NCBI RefSeq assembly: GCF_002250055.1
Contig: NZ_CP018866.1
Span: 3,806,869-3,870,868 of the forward strand
From: Sutcliffiella cohnii
Lineage (GTDB): Bacteria > Bacillota > Bacilli > Bacillales > Bacillaceae_I
Direction of reading: 5' to 3'
Length of the DNA stretch: 64,000 nt
Positions 38,294 through 51,001 of the stretch are shown here, piece by piece. The stretch's first letter is position 1. Each line of letters opens with the position of its first letter. The notes under the pieces are model-generated. The model saw only the letters and a list, made by a program, of their open reading frames with translations, searched no databases and had not been told where the DNA came from. The position numbers and the translations under genes were made by a program.

Positions 38294-38758
38294 TTAGTTT
38301 GGATCTAAACGGTAAGACAATAGCTCAAAATCGGAAGTATACGTAAACGTTCCGTAAATCATTCCTGTACCATTAATTAAATAGTCTAATATATGATAAT
38401 CGCCAGGCGCCATTGGAAGCTCACTTACTGCTTCTACATCGTGCCATTCGATTTTACCTTCTTCAGATTGTTGTACGTTTTTTCCGTCATATTCTGTTGC
38501 TAAAAAGGAAAACATCATCCATTCCGAAACTATTTTATCTTCCTCTTTATCTTTCATAATAAAGGTAAAAACACCTTTTAAATTCGGATTTTTTAAATAT
38601 ATTCCGGTCTCTTCACGGTACTCACGGACAACAGAATCTTTGACCGATTCCTCTAGCTCCATTTTACCGCCTGGTGCCACCCACCAACCACGTCTCGGCT
38701 TTTGTAAAAGTAACACCTTATCATTTGATAATAAAATACAGTTCGTTACTCTTTGCAT
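38294..38758 (-). CDS. yvcI: NUDIX hydrolase (YvcI type)
   Basis: 154 residues with a NUDIX box GGKMELEESVKDSVVREYREETGI-like segment (residues about 31-53). Cleaves a nucleoside diphosphate linked to a moiety; the substrate is not shown. First gene of the operon with yvcJ. Confidence 0.85.
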   Translation of the reverse strand: MQRVTNCILLSNDKVLLLQKPRRGWWVAPGGKMELEESVKDSVVREYREETGIYLKNPNLKGVFTFIMKDKEEDKIVSEWMMFSFLATEYDGKNVQQSEEGKIEWHDVEAVSELPMAPGDYHILDYLINGTGMIYGTFTYTSDFELLSYRLDPN

Positions 38759-39167
38759 CTTTTCACCTCGAATTATACACTTATGTTCATTTTATCCTAC
38801 CGTGAACAGTGTATTACTTTTATTTTACTGTATATATAAAAAAGAAAACACCGTAAAAATCTACAAAATATCGAATTATATCTATTTAGTATATCCTTTC
38901 TTTATGTATTGGACAATTAATATTGTTAGCTTCTCTATTAAGAGGATTTCTAGTATATTATTTTCAGAAAATTTAATTATATATACTCAAAAAAAGACAC
39001 AGGTAAAAGGGAACCTGTGCCAAAAAAATTTATTAAAAGGGGGTCAATTACTACCTTTATAATAAACGATTATTGTTTCAATGCTGTTACAGCATCATTA
39101 AAGGGAAGTTACTTTTTCGTTAACAGACAGCCTGACAAATTTTACATATTAATCTTATATAACAATA
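38759..39167. other. AT-rich intergenic region with terminator
   Basis: No gene. ACACAGGT / ACCTGTGCC arms around 38997-39022 with T-run on the minus strand form a terminator for trxB, and an ATGCTG-TTA-CAGCAT hairpin is near 39079. The rest is AT-rich and without visible features. Confidence 0.6.
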
Positions 39168-40133
<966 letters not shown>

Positions 40134-40257
40134 TTAGCCGACAATAATTATAATAAGTTCTTTTAAAAGTATTCCCTAATACTATCGTATAAAACACGTT
40201 CGATTTCGTCCATCTTTTTGCTTGTATACTTGTAAATTTCACGTGAATTGTAACATA

Positions 40258-40297
40258 TGCCAAAAACCTTCTTTCTATTTTTTTAAGAAAGAAGGCT
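40258..40297 (-). terminator. Terminator of the TPR gene
   Basis: GCCTTCTTTCTT / AGAAAGAAGG stem around AAAAAT, then TTTTTGG, overlapping the last codons of the TPR gene. Confidence 0.75.
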
Positions 40298-41704
40298 TTG
40301 AATAACTTTTATATGTTTTCTTAATGTACTTACCGAAACACCGTATCGGTTTGCAAGCGAAGTTTGGGTTATTTTCATCCCTTGGGTGATCGTATAAACG
40401 TACGTAAAAGCACTTGCCCAAGCATCAACATTTTTAATTTCCATGTTCGCTTCCACTGTTTTTACGAATAAGGCAAACCATTCCTTTACAGCACTCATAT
40501 CCATCTGTTCGTTTAACTGCAGCGCAACTTTATAGCTGTTTTGGATGGACAGTGGCAAATGCTGTTGGTGAAGAAAAGCATACGTCGCAAAATCGCGAAC
40601 TAGTGGGGTCATTCCACCTTGTTGCAATTGTTCCTTTATATCAACATTTTTCTGTAAGCTAACTTCAAAAGTGTTGAATAGCTGCAATGCTTCATCCTCT
40701 ATTTTCTTTCCATCTTGTTCCCAAGGAGCAGAACCGTATTTACTCGGATTACTTTCAAGCACTTTCTCCCACGCTTGATAAGCAATATTTTCATTTCCGG
40801 TATGGTATGCAGCAAAGCTTAACCAGTAATAATACGTTCCATCACCTTGAAATCCAGTGCGTTGTAAGGAACGAAGCCAGTTGTAAGCTAAATCGTAACG
40901 ACCAACCATCCCGAACGTTGCCCCTAGCTTGTAACGATGCTCAATTAAAATTGGGTTTACCTTTTCTAACTGGTCAATTAAGTTTTTTACTTTTTTAAAC
41001 TTTCCTTCGTAGTAATAAAACACAACGAGGTTACAAAGAGCATGAAGATTTCCTTCGTTCTTTTCTAAAACATCATACGAAACTTCCATCGCCTTTTGAA
41101 CATTTCCTTGATAAAAGTAAGCTAGCGATAAATTGTTGTATCCCGACCAAAATTGCGGATACTCGTCGATCATTTCTAAAAGAAGATCAATTGCTTCCTC
41201 CAATTTTCCTTCCTCTAGCAACGCACGAGCATCTTCTTGCATGACAATTAACTGATCCTGTGTTGTACCAGTTGTCTCATCTTCATCCGCATCAATTTCT
41301 AAAAGTTCTAGTAAATCTTCTGCCTCTTCTACGAACTCTCCATCTGGTTCATACGTTAAATATTCTTCAACGTGCTTTTTCGCTTCTTGGAAAAGCCCGA
41401 TAAAGGCATAGTTGTTTGCTAGGAAGTAATGACAATCATACATTGTTGGCTCAAGTTCTTCTAAAATTTGCTCAAAATATTCGTTAGAACGTTGATAGTC
41501 TCCTAACTCCATTAGTACAATGGCGTACTGAGAAATAATATTCGCATCACTTGGCTTCATATGAGTTGCACGTTGTAACCATTTTTTCGCTTTATATAAA
41601 TCACGCTTACGGTAGGCGTGTAAACCTTTTTCAAAATAAAAATCACCATTTTGGGCAAATGGGATAATCTTCGCTTCTTTTTTCACATTTGAGTATTTTC
41701 CCAT
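40283..41704 (-). CDS. yvcD: TPR-repeat protein with C-terminal HTH (YvcD type)
   Basis: 473 residues from ATG 41704 (CGGAGG seven bases upstream; longer frame to 41725). Several tetratricopeptide repeats (ALELGDYQRSNEYFEQIL-type) across residues 40-280, and a C-terminal HTH QTSLANRYGVSVSTLRKHIK. Same neighbour order as yvcD-trxB in B. subtilis. A protein-interaction scaffold; specific role unknown. Confidence 0.8.
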   Translation of the reverse strand: MGKYSNVKKEAKIIPFAQNGDFYFEKGLHAYRKRDLYKAKKWLQRATHMKPSDANIISQYAIVLMELGDYQRSNEYFEQILEELEPTMYDCHYFLANNYAFIGLFQEAKKHVEEYLTYEPDGEFVEEAEDLLELLEIDADEDETTGTTQDQLIVMQEDARALLEEGKLEEAIDLLLEMIDEYPQFWSGYNNLSLAYFYQGNVQKAMEVSYDVLEKNEGNLHALCNLVVFYYYEGKFKKVKNLIDQLEKVNPILIEHRYKLGATFGMVGRYDLAYNWLRSLQRTGFQGDGTYYYWLSFAAYHTGNENIAYQAWEKVLESNPSKYGSAPWEQDGKKIEDEALQLFNTFEVSLQKNVDIKEQLQQGGMTPLVRDFATYAFLHQQHLPLSIQNSYKVALQLNEQMDMSAVKEWFALFVKTVEANMEIKNVDAWASAFTYVYTITQGMKITQTSLANRYGVSVSTLRKHIKVIQSLLS

Positions 41705-41845
41705 TAAGCAGCCTCCGTCTTTCAATCTTCCTCAACCTTCGTAGTATAACATACGAATGCTTATTCGGAACAGATGAAGTTTAAGGAATAAATGTTTGTG
41801 GAGGGTACGAGGTGGAAGATGTTTGCGAATAAAGGCTAATTCAAA

Positions 41846-41884
41846 AAAAATGCTAGGCCTCACCGAAAGGAAAGCCTAGCATTT
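41846..41884 (-). terminator. Histidine operon terminator
   Basis: ATGCTAGGC / GCCTAGCAT stem, then eight T residues on the minus strand, after hisI. Confidence 0.9.
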
Positions 41885-41885
41885 A

Positions 41886-42503
41886 TTATTTTTTATGTCG
41901 CTCCTGTAATACGGCTAATACTTCGTTTAAGGAGACATTTTGCTCGCGTAATAATACGAGCGTGTGGTAAAGAAGATCAGCTGTTTCCCACGTTAGCTCT
42001 TCTCGATCGCGGTTTTTCGCTGCGATAATGACTTCCGCTGCTTCTTCGCCAACTTTTTTTAAGATCTTATCGACACCTTTTTCAAAAAGATACGTTGTGT
42101 ATGCCCCTTCTGGCATTTCTTGTTGGCGTTCTTTAATCGTATTTTCAAGTTCTCGTAAAATAGCTAGACTACCAGATTTGCTTTCGTTTGCCACGACTAC
42201 TTCGTTAAAACATGTCGTTTCTCCTGTATGACAGGCTGGGCCGGTTGGTTCTACTAAAACAACGATCGCATCACCGTCACAATCTAGTTTAAGCTCGACT
42301 ACTTTTTGTGTATTGCCGCTCGTTGCCCCTTTATGCCAAAGCTCCCCGCGGGAACGACTCCAAAACCACGTTTCCTTCGTTTCTAACGTTTTTTGTAACG
42401 ACACTTCATTCATATAAGCGAGTGTTAAAACTTCCTTCGATTCCGCGTCTTGTACAATGGCAGGAACAAGTCCAGCACTGTCCCATTTTATTTTTTCGTT
42501 CAT
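41886..42503 (-). CDS. hisI: HisI/HisIE bifunctional cyclohydrolase-pyrophosphatase
   Basis: 205 residues. The N-terminal phosphoribosyl-AMP cyclohydrolase has [19 protein letters not shown] and DCDGDA; the C-terminal phosphoribosyl-ATP pyrophosphohydrolase has [16 protein letters not shown]. Steps 2 and 3 of histidine synthesis. Last gene of the operon, overlapping hisF by four bases. Confidence 0.97.
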   Translation of the reverse strand: MNEKIKWDSAGLVPAIVQDAESKEVLTLAYMNEVSLQKTLETKETWFWSRSRGELWHKGATSGNTQKVVELKLDCDGDAIVVLVEPTGPACHTGETTCFNEVVVANESKSGSLAILRELENTIKERQQEMPEGAYTTYLFEKGVDKILKKVGEEAAEVIIAAKNRDREELTWETADLLYHTLVLLREQNVSLNEVLAVLQERHKK

Positions 42504-43258
42504 CGAACTGCCACTCCTCGCGCTTTTAAGTATGATTTAACTTCTGCAACTGATGTTTCTTTATAGTGGAAAATGGAAGCCGCTAATGCTGCATCTGCCT
42601 TTCCTTCTTCGAAAGCATCATAAAAATGGTCCGCACTGCCAGCACCACCGGAAGCAATGACAGGTACAGAAACGGCGGAGCTCACTGCTTTTGTTAGCGC
42701 AAGATTAAAGCCACTCTTCTCCCCATCACTATCCATACTTGTTAATAAAATTTCTCCTGCACCACGGAGAACTGCTTCTTTCGCCCAAGCGGTCACTTCC
42801 CAGTCGGTTGCATTTCTCCCACCGTGTGTAAAAACTCGCCATGAGCCTAATCCTTCATCGTATTTTGCATCGATAGCAACGACGATACATTGGGAGCCAA
42901 AGTAGTTCGCTCCTTCTGTAATAACCTCTGGATTAAGTAGCGCCGCTGTGTTTAAGGACACTTTATCTGCACCAGCACGTAAAATACGTTTCATATCTTC
43001 TAAACTATTAATACCGCCACCGACCGTGAACGGAATGGCAAGTGTCGCCGCCACGTTCCGGACAACATCGACCATCGTTTGTCTCCCTTCATGGGAAGCT
43101 GAAATATCTAAAAAGACGAGTTCATCCGCACCTTCACGGTCATAAAAGGTCGCCAATTCAACCGGGTCTCCAGCATCTCGTAACCCAACAAATTGAATAC
43201 CTTTTACGACACGACCGTCTTTTACATCTAAACATGGGATAATTCGTTTCGTTAACAT
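42500..43258 (-). CDS. hisF: HisF, imidazole glycerol phosphate synthase cyclase
   Basis: 252-residue TIM barrel: [16 protein letters not shown] and [11 protein letters not shown]. Works with HisH. Stop and start overlap its neighbours, as in all genes of this operon. Confidence 0.97.
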   Translation of the reverse strand: MLTKRIIPCLDVKDGRVVKGIQFVGLRDAGDPVELATFYDREGADELVFLDISASHEGRQTMVDVVRNVAATLAIPFTVGGGINSLEDMKRILRAGADKVSLNTAALLNPEVITEGANYFGSQCIVVAIDAKYDEGLGSWRVFTHGGRNATDWEVTAWAKEAVLRGAGEILLTSMDSDGEKSGFNLALTKAVSSAVSVPVIASGGAGSADHFYDAFEEGKADAALAASIFHYKETSVAEVKSYLKARGVAVR

Positions 43259-43992
43259 TATTGACCACTAACCTTTTCTAATGCAGCTTTTAATTCGACT
43301 CTACCGGTGTAAATCGCTTTTCCGACAATTGCGCCAGAAACCCCTTCACTTTCGAACTGTTGGAGCTTTTGCAAGTCTGCTAGTGAACTAACCCCACCTG
43401 AAGCAATAACGCTTTTTCCGGTAACTTTTGCTAACTCAACAATCGCATCAACATTCGGGCCAGATAACATCCCATCTGTTGCAATATCAGTAAATATAAA
43501 CGTTTCCGCTCCAGCTTCGGCTAACTTTACACCAAGTTCTGTTGCTTTTAGTGTAGAAGTTGTAGTCCAGCCTTCTGTTGCGACAAAGCCATCTTTCGCA
43601 TCGATGCCAATGACGATTTTTTCCTTATACTTTTGCAACATCTCTTTTACAAAAGCGGGATTATTTATCGCCGCACTTCCTAAAATGACACGGTCCACTC
43701 CTTGAGATAAATAGTGTTCGACCACTTGCTCTGTACGGATGCCACCACCAATTTGGACTTTGACCGGCAGCTCACGAGCAACTTGAAGAACAAAAGTATC
43801 ATTTACAGGCTCTTGTGCTTTAGCACCATCGAGGTCTACCATATGAATCCACGTCGCACCACTATCCGCAAATGTTTTTGCCATTTCAAAAGGCGAATCA
43901 CCGTACACTGTTTCCTTGTCATAATCCCCTTGTAGAAGTCGAACACATTTGCCACCTCTCATATCGATTGCTGGAAATATCGTAAAACTCAT
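43258..43992 (-). CDS. hisA: HisA, phosphoribosylformimino isomerase
   Basis: 244-residue TIM barrel with [14 protein letters not shown] and IASGGVSSL. Isomerises ProFAR. Overlaps hisH by four bases. Confidence 0.97.
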   Translation of the reverse strand: MSFTIFPAIDMRGGKCVRLLQGDYDKETVYGDSPFEMAKTFADSGATWIHMVDLDGAKAQEPVNDTFVLQVARELPVKVQIGGGIRTEQVVEHYLSQGVDRVILGSAAINNPAFVKEMLQKYKEKIVIGIDAKDGFVATEGWTTTSTLKATELGVKLAEAGAETFIFTDIATDGMLSGPNVDAIVELAKVTGKSVIASGGVSSLADLQKLQQFESEGVSGAIVGKAIYTGRVELKAALEKVSGQ

Positions 43993-44606
43993 ACTCGAAC
44001 CCCCTCGACTAGTTGCACAAAATTTTGCAAAATCGTGATGCCTACTTCACTACTTTTTTCTGGGTGAAATTGCGTTCCGAACACATTTCCTTCTCCGACT
44101 ACTGCTGGCACTGTTACACCGTAGTTGCTACTTGCAATTAGTGTATCTTCACTTGCTAGCTTTACGTAGTAAGAATGAACGAAATAGACGAACTCTTCCG
44201 GTACATTCGTTAGCAGAGGTGAAGCTTGTTGAAAACGTAGCTTATTCCAGCCCATATGCGGGACTTTCAAATTGCTATCTGGAAACTTTACAACATTTCC
44301 TTTTAATAAGCCTAGTCCAGCTGTTTTGCCATTTTCTTCACTACTATCAAATAAAAGCTGCATCCCTAAGCAAATACCGAGTAACGGCTTTCCACTTACA
44401 GCTTGTGCTTTTAAAAATTGTGCCAACCGTGTTTCCTGTAAAATATTCATCGCATCGTGAAACGAGCCAACACCTGGTAGTAAAAGCCCGTCTGCCCCTG
44501 CGAGCGTTTCTTGTTCTGATGAAATAAAATAAGGGACGTTCATTCGTTCAAGCGCTTTACTGACGCTAAACAAATTACCCATTCCGTAATCTACAATTCC
44601 GATCAT
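43989..44606 (-). CDS. hisH: HisH, glutamine amidotransferase subunit
   Basis: 205 residues: [21 protein letters not shown], catalytic Cys in [10 protein letters not shown], and QFHPEKS (His-Glu). Supplies ammonia to HisF. Confidence 0.97.
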   Translation of the reverse strand: MIGIVDYGMGNLFSVSKALERMNVPYFISSEQETLAGADGLLLPGVGSFHDAMNILQETRLAQFLKAQAVSGKPLLGICLGMQLLFDSSEENGKTAGLGLLKGNVVKFPDSNLKVPHMGWNKLRFQQASPLLTNVPEEFVYFVHSYYVKLASEDTLIASSNYGVTVPAVVGEGNVFGTQFHPEKSSEVGITILQNFVQLVEGVRV

Positions 44607-45194
44607 TTATAACATCCCTTTCGTTGATGGCACACCTTTCACCCTTGGATCGACGGTCGTTGCTTCGTCTAAAGCTCGACCTAGTGCTTTAAAAATTGCT
44701 TCAATAATATGGTGAGTATTCGTCCCGTAATGAACGATAACGTGTAAATTCATGCGTGCTTCGAGGGCTAGCTTCCATAAAAATTCGTGAACAAGTTCGG
44801 TATCAAATGTTCCTACCTTTTGACTAGGAAACTCGGCTCTTATTTCTAAATGAGGACGATTACTTAAGTCGACTACCACTTGAGCAAGTGCTTCATCCAT
44901 TGGAACGAACGCATTTCCGTAACGCTTTATTCCTTTTTTATCACCTAAAGCTGTAAGAAGTGCTTGCCCTAACACGATGCCGATATCTTCCGTCGTATGG
45001 TGGTCATCAATTTCGACATCTCCGTTCGCTTGAAGGGTAACGTCAAATTGGCCGTGTTTCGTAAAAAGATCGAGCATATGGGTCATGAACGGTACTGGCG
45101 TTGTTAAGTCTGCTTTTCCTTCCCCATCGATGTTAAAAGAAAGCTGTATTTGTGTTTCATTTGTATTTCGTTCAATTGATGCTGTTCTCGTCAT
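44607..45194 (-). CDS. hisB: HisB, imidazoleglycerol-phosphate dehydratase
   Basis: 195 residues with [11 protein letters not shown] and [14 protein letters not shown]. Monofunctional, as in other Firmicutes. Manganese-dependent. Confidence 0.97.
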   Translation of the reverse strand: MTRTASIERNTNETQIQLSFNIDGEGKADLTTPVPFMTHMLDLFTKHGQFDVTLQANGDVEIDDHHTTEDIGIVLGQALLTALGDKKGIKRYGNAFVPMDEALAQVVVDLSNRPHLEIRAEFPSQKVGTFDTELVHEFLWKLALEARMNLHVIVHYGTNTHHIIEAIFKALGRALDEATTVDPRVKGVPSTKGML

Positions 45195-45209
45195 TTTGTT
45201 TCCCCACCC

Positions 45210-46478
45210 TTATTTTTTCAATCGTATATCTACCGCGCGTGCATGTGCTTCTAAACCTTCCAGTCTAGCAAAAGCGGCAATTTTTTCGCCATTTTGTTGC
45301 AATGCTTTTTCACTATAAAAAATCACATTTGATTTTTTTACAAATTCATCGACAGATAGTCCACTCGAAAACGTTGCAGTCCCGTTTGTTGGTAATACGT
45401 GATTCGGACCGGCAAAATAGTCGCCAACTGGCTCCGTACTATATCTTCCGAGGAAAATGGCTCCTGCATGCTTGATCATCGGTAAAACACTCATCGGTTC
45501 GTTCGTTAACACTTCTAAATGCTCAGGTGCTAGAGTATTAACGGTTTCCACCGCTTCTTCTAAAGATTTTGCAACGTAAATCGCCCCGAATTGTTCGATG
45601 GAAGCACGTGCAATCTCTTGACGCGGTAAAGTGGCTAGTTGTTTTTTTACTTCTATTAAAACCTCTTCTGCTAGCTTCATAGAGGTTGTTACTAATACGC
45701 TGGAGGCTAGTTCATCATGCTCTGCTTGCGATAATAAGTCAGCAGCCACTTCGTCCGCCTGTGCCGTTTCATCTGCTAGTACAACAATTTCGCTCGGCCC
45801 TGCAATACTATCAATATCGACTTGTCCGTACACTTCTCTTTTTGCTAAAGCAACGAACACATTTCCTGGCCCGACTATTTTATGTACGGGCTGAATCGAC
45901 TCGGTCCCATACGCTAATGCTGCAACAGCTTGTGCTCCACCAACTTTATATATTTCTTTCACACCTAAAAGGTCAGCTGCGACTAATACACCAGCTGGTA
46001 GTTTCCCTGTTTCATCAGGAGGGCTCACCATCGCAATTCTAGTTACTCCCGCAACTTGAGCTGGAATAACATTCATTAATACAGACGACGGGTACGCCGC
46101 TTTTCCACCTGGAACGTATACCCCGACCGCATCTAACGGTGTAATTTTTTGCCCAAGTAACGTTCCCGTTTCATCCGTAGTGAACCACGAATTACGAACT
46201 TGTTTTTCATGGTAGGAACGAATATTGATTGCAGCTTCTTTGAAGATCGTAATCATTTCTGCTGGTAATTCTTCGTATGCTGCGCTAATTTCTTCCTCTG
46301 TAACTTTTAGTTGAGAAAGTGCGGCTCCATCCCATTTTTCCGTATATTCATATAACGCTTTATCGCCGTTACGTTTTACATTTTCAATGATTGATAATAC
46401 GGCACTGCGTTGTTCTTCTGTTCCTTGATCAATCGAACGTTTAATCGAAAGCGTATCCGTTATTCTACTAATTTTCAT
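45210..46478 (-). CDS. hisD: HisD, histidinol dehydrogenase
   Basis: 422 residues: [31 protein letters not shown] and SQAEHDE (zinc ligands). Final two oxidations of the pathway. Confidence 0.97.
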   Translation of the reverse strand: MKISRITDTLSIKRSIDQGTEEQRSAVLSIIENVKRNGDKALYEYTEKWDGAALSQLKVTEEEISAAYEELPAEMITIFKEAAINIRSYHEKQVRNSWFTTDETGTLLGQKITPLDAVGVYVPGGKAAYPSSVLMNVIPAQVAGVTRIAMVSPPDETGKLPAGVLVAADLLGVKEIYKVGGAQAVAALAYGTESIQPVHKIVGPGNVFVALAKREVYGQVDIDSIAGPSEIVVLADETAQADEVAADLLSQAEHDELASSVLVTTSMKLAEEVLIEVKKQLATLPRQEIARASIEQFGAIYVAKSLEEAVETVNTLAPEHLEVLTNEPMSVLPMIKHAGAIFLGRYSTEPVGDYFAGPNHVLPTNGTATFSSGLSVDEFVKKSNVIFYSEKALQQNGEKIAAFARLEGLEAHARAVDIRLKK

Positions 46479-47110
46479 ACGGCATTCTCCTTACGCTCGA
46501 TTACTTTTGTAAGTCTTGCTACTAATTCATCAATAGTGCTGTCTTTTAATCGATAGCTTACTGGATTCACAACAAGTCTTGATGTGATAGGGGAAATTTG
46601 TTCAAACTCCACTAAGCCGTTTTCCTTTAATGTTCTTCCAGTGGAAACGATGTCGACGATGCGGTCCGCAAGACCAATTAATGGCGCAAGTTCAATTGAT
46701 CCATTTAGTTTAATAATTTCCACTTGCTCGCCTTTTTCTCGATAAAAGCTCGAAGCAATTTTCGGATATTTCGTTGCGACTTTTTTTACCACTCCTGACC
46801 ATTCCGATCCTGGTAGCCCCGCCTCCGCTAAATAGCAACCGCTAATATGAAGATCTAACACTTCATAAACGTCGCGCTCTTCTTCTAACATAACGTCCTT
46901 CCCAGCGATTCCGATGTCTGCTACCCCATGCTCTACATACGTTGTAACGTCCATCGGTTTTGCAAGAATAAACCGCATATTTTCATTTGGTACATCAACA
47001 ATTAATTTACGTGAATTTTGAAGATCTGATGGGATGTCATATCCAGCTGCTAATAGCAACTCAACCGCTTCATCAAAAATTCTCCCTTTAGGCATCGCTA
47101 CCGTTAACAT
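46475..47110 (-). CDS. hisG: HisG, ATP phosphoribosyltransferase, short form
   Basis: 211 residues, the short HisG that needs HisZ. It has [14 protein letters not shown] and [16 protein letters not shown]. First committed step; expected feedback regulation is via HisZ. Confidence 0.97.
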   Translation of the reverse strand: MLTVAMPKGRIFDEAVELLLAAGYDIPSDLQNSRKLIVDVPNENMRFILAKPMDVTTYVEHGVADIGIAGKDVMLEEERDVYEVLDLHISGCYLAEAGLPGSEWSGVVKKVATKYPKIASSFYREKGEQVEIIKLNGSIELAPLIGLADRIVDIVSTGRTLKENGLVEFEQISPITSRLVVNPVSYRLKDSTIDELVARLTKVIERKENAV

Positions 47111-47113
47111 CGC

Positions 47114-48286
47114 TTACACCTCACGATCTATAAAATAATATACTGTTTCGTATTGTTGGATACAGGCCTCTATATGTTGAAGTCCGTCGATGTCTTGAAC
47201 GACTACTCGCTCCCCATCGTTTCTTTTCATTTGCGCATATTGTATCGCTTCTAGTTTTCGGTCTTTACTGAAAAGGACTAGTGACCGTGGAGCAATCTCA
47301 CCTTTGTATCCCTTTGCGTCTAATAAACGGTCCAAATATAATCCAAACCCTGTTGCCGGTTTTTGTTTGTTGAATTTTTCAAAAAGTTGATTGTATCTTC
47401 CACCATTTCCAATTGGCGCACCAACATTGCCTGCATATACTTCAAATAGAATGCCAGTGTAATAGCTCATATGGCTTACGATGTTTAGATCTAATTTAAC
47501 AAATTCTGTGACACCGTATGCTTCTAACATCGTCCATAATTGTTGGAGTTCTTCAATTGCTTGCACTCCTTCCTCGCTTTCTACTAACGTTTGAGCGAGT
47601 TCAATTTTGGAGTAGTCTCCTCTAACTTGAAGTAATGTTAGTAATCGTTGTTCTTCCTTTGAGTCTAACTGTAAGCTTTTCACGTATTCACGATAGCCAA
47701 CGTAATTTTTTTCGTATAAAAATCTCCCTAACTTTTCCGCATTTTCTTCCGTCTTGACCACTTCTAGGAAAAGCTGTTGAACGAAGCCGATATGTCCGAC
47801 GGCAATCGTAAACGGTTGAATGTTTACTTTTTTTAACAGGGAGACTAATAAAGCAATCATCTCTGCATCTGCACTAATGGTGCCGTCACCGATGCATTCT
47901 ACACCGACCTGTTCAAACTCTGCCGGCTTCCCCGCTTCATTCTGTTGAGCGCGAAACACATTGCCTGAGTATGCGAGGCGAAGTGGTTGCTGTGCAGTGT
48001 CCTCCATTTGTGATGCCGCAACTCGAGCAATTGGTGCCGTCATGTCTGGTCTAAGTACTAACGTTTTCCCTTGCTGGTCGAGCAGTTTAAAAAGCTGATG
48101 ATCAAGGATCGCAGAAGCTGATCCTACAGTGTCGTAATATTCAAGCGTAGGTGTATCCATAAACTGATAACCCCAACTATTAATCTCGGAGGCTAGCAAT
48201 TTTTTAATCGTCTGTTTTGCTTCATATAAAGCTGGGAGCGTATCCCGCATCCCGAGCGGTTTTTCAAACGTAAAGAGCTTTGACAT
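47114..48286 (-). CDS. hisZ: HisZ, ATP phosphoribosyltransferase regulatory subunit
   Basis: 390 residues resembling histidyl-tRNA synthetase without tRNA-binding parts: TPTLEYYD and VLRPDMTAPIARV. ATG 48286 is favoured (AAGGAC upstream) over GTG 48295. First gene of the eight-gene operon. No T-box leader is visible upstream. Confidence 0.95.
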   Translation of the reverse strand: MSKLFTFEKPLGMRDTLPALYEAKQTIKKLLASEINSWGYQFMDTPTLEYYDTVGSASAILDHQLFKLLDQQGKTLVLRPDMTAPIARVAASQMEDTAQQPLRLAYSGNVFRAQQNEAGKPAEFEQVGVECIGDGTISADAEMIALLVSLLKKVNIQPFTIAVGHIGFVQQLFLEVVKTEENAEKLGRFLYEKNYVGYREYVKSLQLDSKEEQRLLTLLQVRGDYSKIELAQTLVESEEGVQAIEELQQLWTMLEAYGVTEFVKLDLNIVSHMSYYTGILFEVYAGNVGAPIGNGGRYNQLFEKFNKQKPATGFGLYLDRLLDAKGYKGEIAPRSLVLFSKDRKLEAIQYAQMKRNDGERVVVQDIDGLQHIEACIQQYETVYYFIDREV

Positions 48287-48424
48287 GATGTACACGTCCT
48301 TTTATTTTTAGTTTTCTGATTTATCTTAAATCCTTTAGTCTGCTAATATGGTAATATGTTAACAAATTAAAAGTTTGTGGTCAAGGAAATTTATTACTTT
48401 CTGTTTTGGTGGATTGATAGTGAG

Positions 48425-48820
48425 CATAAACGAGCATGTATTGCACATAAATGAGGAGATGTTGAACATAAACGGCTGTTTATTAAACATATTGGCGGTG
48501 GGACTACTAGCAATGCACATAAACTGAAAGATGTTACACACAAACGGAGGGATATTGCTCATAAATGAGGAGATGTTGAACATAAAACGGCTGTTTATTA
48601 AACATATTGGCGATGGGACTACTAGCAATGCACATAAACTGAAAGATGATACTCACAAACGGAGGGGTATTGCACATAAAGGGTGAGATGTTGAACATAA
48701 ACAGTGGCTTATTTAACATATTGGCGGTGGGAACATTGGCATTGCACATAAACTGAGGAATGTTACACACAAACGGAGGGATATTGCTCATAAATGAGGA
48801 GATGTTGAACATGAAACGGT
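48425..48820. repeat. 21-bp periodic intergenic array 3 (CATAAA core)
   Basis: CATAAA-like units at 48425, 48446, 48467, 48488, then (30-base step) 48518, 48539, 48560, 48581. The order repeats as a higher-order unit of about 114 bases, roughly three times. Same 21-base period as the other two arrays, but different sequence. Confidence 0.9.
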
Positions 48821-48851
48821 TGCTTTAAACACATATTCCGTAAAACAAAAA

Positions 48852-48892
48852 AACAACCTAACTGCCACTAAGCGATTAGGTTGTTTCCTTTT
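48852..48892 (-). terminator. Terminator of the hprK-yvoF operon
   Basis: AACAACCTAA / TTAGGTTGTT stem with T-run, overlapping the end of yvoF. Confidence 0.85.
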
Positions 48893-49394
48893 TATTTCGT
48901 TCTTCCATTTCTTCTTTTGTGTAAATAATGCGCATCGGGTTGCCACCGACGAAGGCACCAGCTGGGACGTCTTTATGGACGAGTGTGCCAGCTGAGACGA
49001 TGGCGCCATCGCCGATTTTGATACCTGGTAAAATCGTTGAGTTCGCACCGATCATGACTTCATCGCCAATTATAACGTCACCGAGGCGGTATTCTTTTAT
49101 TAAATATTCGTGCGCTAAAATTGTTGTGTTATAGCCAATAACCGTATTCTGGCCGACGCTAATTTTTTCTGGAAACATCACATCAAGCATGACCATAAGG
49201 GCAAATGATGTTTGGTCTCCTACTTTCATTCGTAAAAACGTTCGATATAACCAATTTTTCATTCCGAGGAGAGGAGTGTATCTAGCTAGTTGAATCACAA
49301 TGAAGTTTTTGACTACTTTCCAGAATGGTACGGTTTTGTACACGTGCCAAAGCGAGTTGGCCCCTTCTACTGGATAGCGAGTCGTTTTTCTCAT
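48876..49394 (-). CDS. yvoF: Left-handed beta-helix acetyltransferase (YvoF)
   Basis: 172 residues with hexapeptide repeats ([20 protein letters not shown]). CoA-dependent O-acetyltransferase family; acceptor unknown. Last gene of the hprK-lgt-yvoD-ppaX-yvoF operon. Confidence 0.85.
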   Translation of the reverse strand: MRKTTRYPVEGANSLWHVYKTVPFWKVVKNFIVIQLARYTPLLGMKNWLYRTFLRMKVGDQTSFALMVMLDVMFPEKISVGQNTVIGYNTTILAHEYLIKEYRLGDVIIGDEVMIGANSTILPGIKIGDGAIVSAGTLVHKDVPAGAFVGGNPMRIIYTKEEMEERNKKETT

Positions 49395-50038
49395 TCGTTT
49401 GTCACTCCGACGATTGGAAGGATGTCTTCCATATGCTCCAAGATATAGTCTGGTTCATATTTTTTCAAGAAGTCGATACCTTTTAACGTCCAGCTAACAG
49501 CAACTGTTTTAGTACCTGCATTTTTACCTGATAAAATATCGTGATAGTTGTCACCGACCATTAACGCTTCTTCCGGCTTAGCGTCCAGTTGTTTCAAAGC
49601 AAGTAACACTGGTTCTGGATCTGGTTTCGCCTTTTCCACATGGTCTAAAGCAACAATTACGTCAAAAAACTGATCTAACTTAGAAAGTTTCAGTCCCATA
49701 TGAACAGCTGGGCTCATTTTCGTTGTTACGATCCCAAGCTTGATGCCCTTTTCATGCAATGTTTTCACTGTTTCAAAAACACCTTCGAAATCAGTTACCA
49801 GCTCATCGTGCATGCGTAAATTATACTCACGGTAATGATCAATCATTTCTTGTACTCGTTCTTTATCCATTTTCACGAACGTATCGTAAAGTGGTGGCCC
49901 CATAAACGTTAAAACGTCTTCTCGTTTATATTCACCAGGATAGTAATGGTCTAACGTGTGTAAAAATGAACTAATAATTAATTCGTTTGTATCGATTAAT
50001 GTTCCGTCTAAATCAAAAAGTACTGTATTAATGCTCAT
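49391..50038 (-). CDS. ppaX: PpaX pyrophosphatase
   Basis: HAD-type pyrophosphatase that removes PPi released when HprK dephosphorylates Ser-P HPr. 215 residues: [20 protein letters not shown] and [12 protein letters not shown] 50038 (AGGAAG upstream) replaces the longer frame to 50062. It overlaps yvoD. Confidence 0.93.
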   Translation of the reverse strand: MSINTVLFDLDGTLIDTNELIISSFLHTLDHYYPGEYKREDVLTFMGPPLYDTFVKMDKERVQEMIDHYREYNLRMHDELVTDFEGVFETVKTLHEKGIKLGIVTTKMSPAVHMGLKLSKLDQFFDVIVALDHVEKAKPDPEPVLLALKQLDAKPEEALMVGDNYHDILSGKNAGTKTVAVSWTLKGIDFLKKYEPDYILEHMEDILPIVGVTNE

Positions 50039-50972
50039 AAGTGGCTTCCTTTCTTTTGGCAAGTTCCATTCGTTTCCAAACTTGTGCGATTACCATTGTT
50101 AGAACAATAGCTGTTACAACCCGAATGATTAGTAACGGCCAGACCGGTATACCTAGAGGGATAAAGACTAACGTATCCTCCACAACCGCGTGGCACGCTA
50201 CGAGGAATATAAATGCGAGTGTAATATCTTTTTTACTAACATTATCCTCTTTTACTGCTTGAATCATAACACCGGCTCCGTAAGCTAAACCAATTGTTAA
50301 GCCGGCAGCTAATGTCATCGACGTATTTTCCTTCATACCGAGCATCCTTGTAAAAGGCGCCATTTTTTTCGAAAATGCATTTAGCCAACCTAAGTCTTTC
50401 ATAAATTGTACAGCAACCATTAACGGAATAACGATAATTGCAAGCTGGACAATCCCTAAAATTCCTCGTTGAAATGCATCGAAAACAATTGGGAAAAAGC
50501 CGGTAATCACTTCTTCCTTCGGAGCAATCAGTCCGTATTGGGCCTGTTCACTCCCACCTTGCCACACTAAATTTATAATGATTCCTGAGAAAAAAGCTAA
50601 ACCTAAACGTACTACTAATATAATCCAAATTTTGATTCCTACTCTTGCTGCGACAGTGGATTCTACTAATAGATTGTGGGAAAAGGAGAGCATCATTGCT
50701 AAAATAAATACTTCCTTTACCGTTAAATCTAACGTTAAAATAGCCCCTATCCCTGCATAAAGATTCAAAAAGTTTCCGACTACTAGCGGAATTGCTGCTT
50801 CTCCTGATAGGCCGAATATCCCCATAACCGGCGCAATAAAGTTTGTAATATATTGCAAGACAGGCGTATGCTGAAGAATACCAACGAGAATCGTTATTGG
50901 GAAAATGACTTTTCCTAGCGTCCACGTTGTTTGTAATCCAGCTTTTACCCCGTTTTTAAACGTGTTTTTCAA
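50028..50972 (-). CDS. yvoD: YvoD, nucleoside-recognition (Gate-domain) membrane protein
   Basis: 314 residues with about eight membrane segments and GVGA-like Gate/spore-maturation domain pattern ([16 protein letters not shown]). Same operon position as B. subtilis yvoD. Transport or regulatory role unknown. Confidence 0.85.
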   Translation of the reverse strand: MKNTFKNGVKAGLQTTWTLGKVIFPITILVGILQHTPVLQYITNFIAPVMGIFGLSGEAAIPLVVGNFLNLYAGIGAILTLDLTVKEVFILAMMLSFSHNLLVESTVAARVGIKIWIILVVRLGLAFFSGIIINLVWQGGSEQAQYGLIAPKEEVITGFFPIVFDAFQRGILGIVQLAIIVIPLMVAVQFMKDLGWLNAFSKKMAPFTRMLGMKENTSMTLAAGLTIGLAYGAGVMIQAVKEDNVSKKDITLAFIFLVACHAVVEDTLVFIPLGIPVWPLLIIRVVTAIVLTMVIAQVWKRMELAKRKEATYEH

Positions 50973-51001
50973 AGCCTTCCTCCCCCTTTGATGCTTTTTA
51001 A

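Noticed and set aside
48287..48424. His T-box leader before hisZ
   Set aside because: Too short and without specifier/T-box sequence elements.
48359..48812. Met/Cys/Phe-rich repeat frames in array 3
   Set aside because: Periodicity artefact, no ribosome binding site and unlikely composition.
48425..48820. CRISPR array
   Set aside because: Units are contiguous and variable with no constant repeat plus unique spacer pattern and no cas genes nearby.
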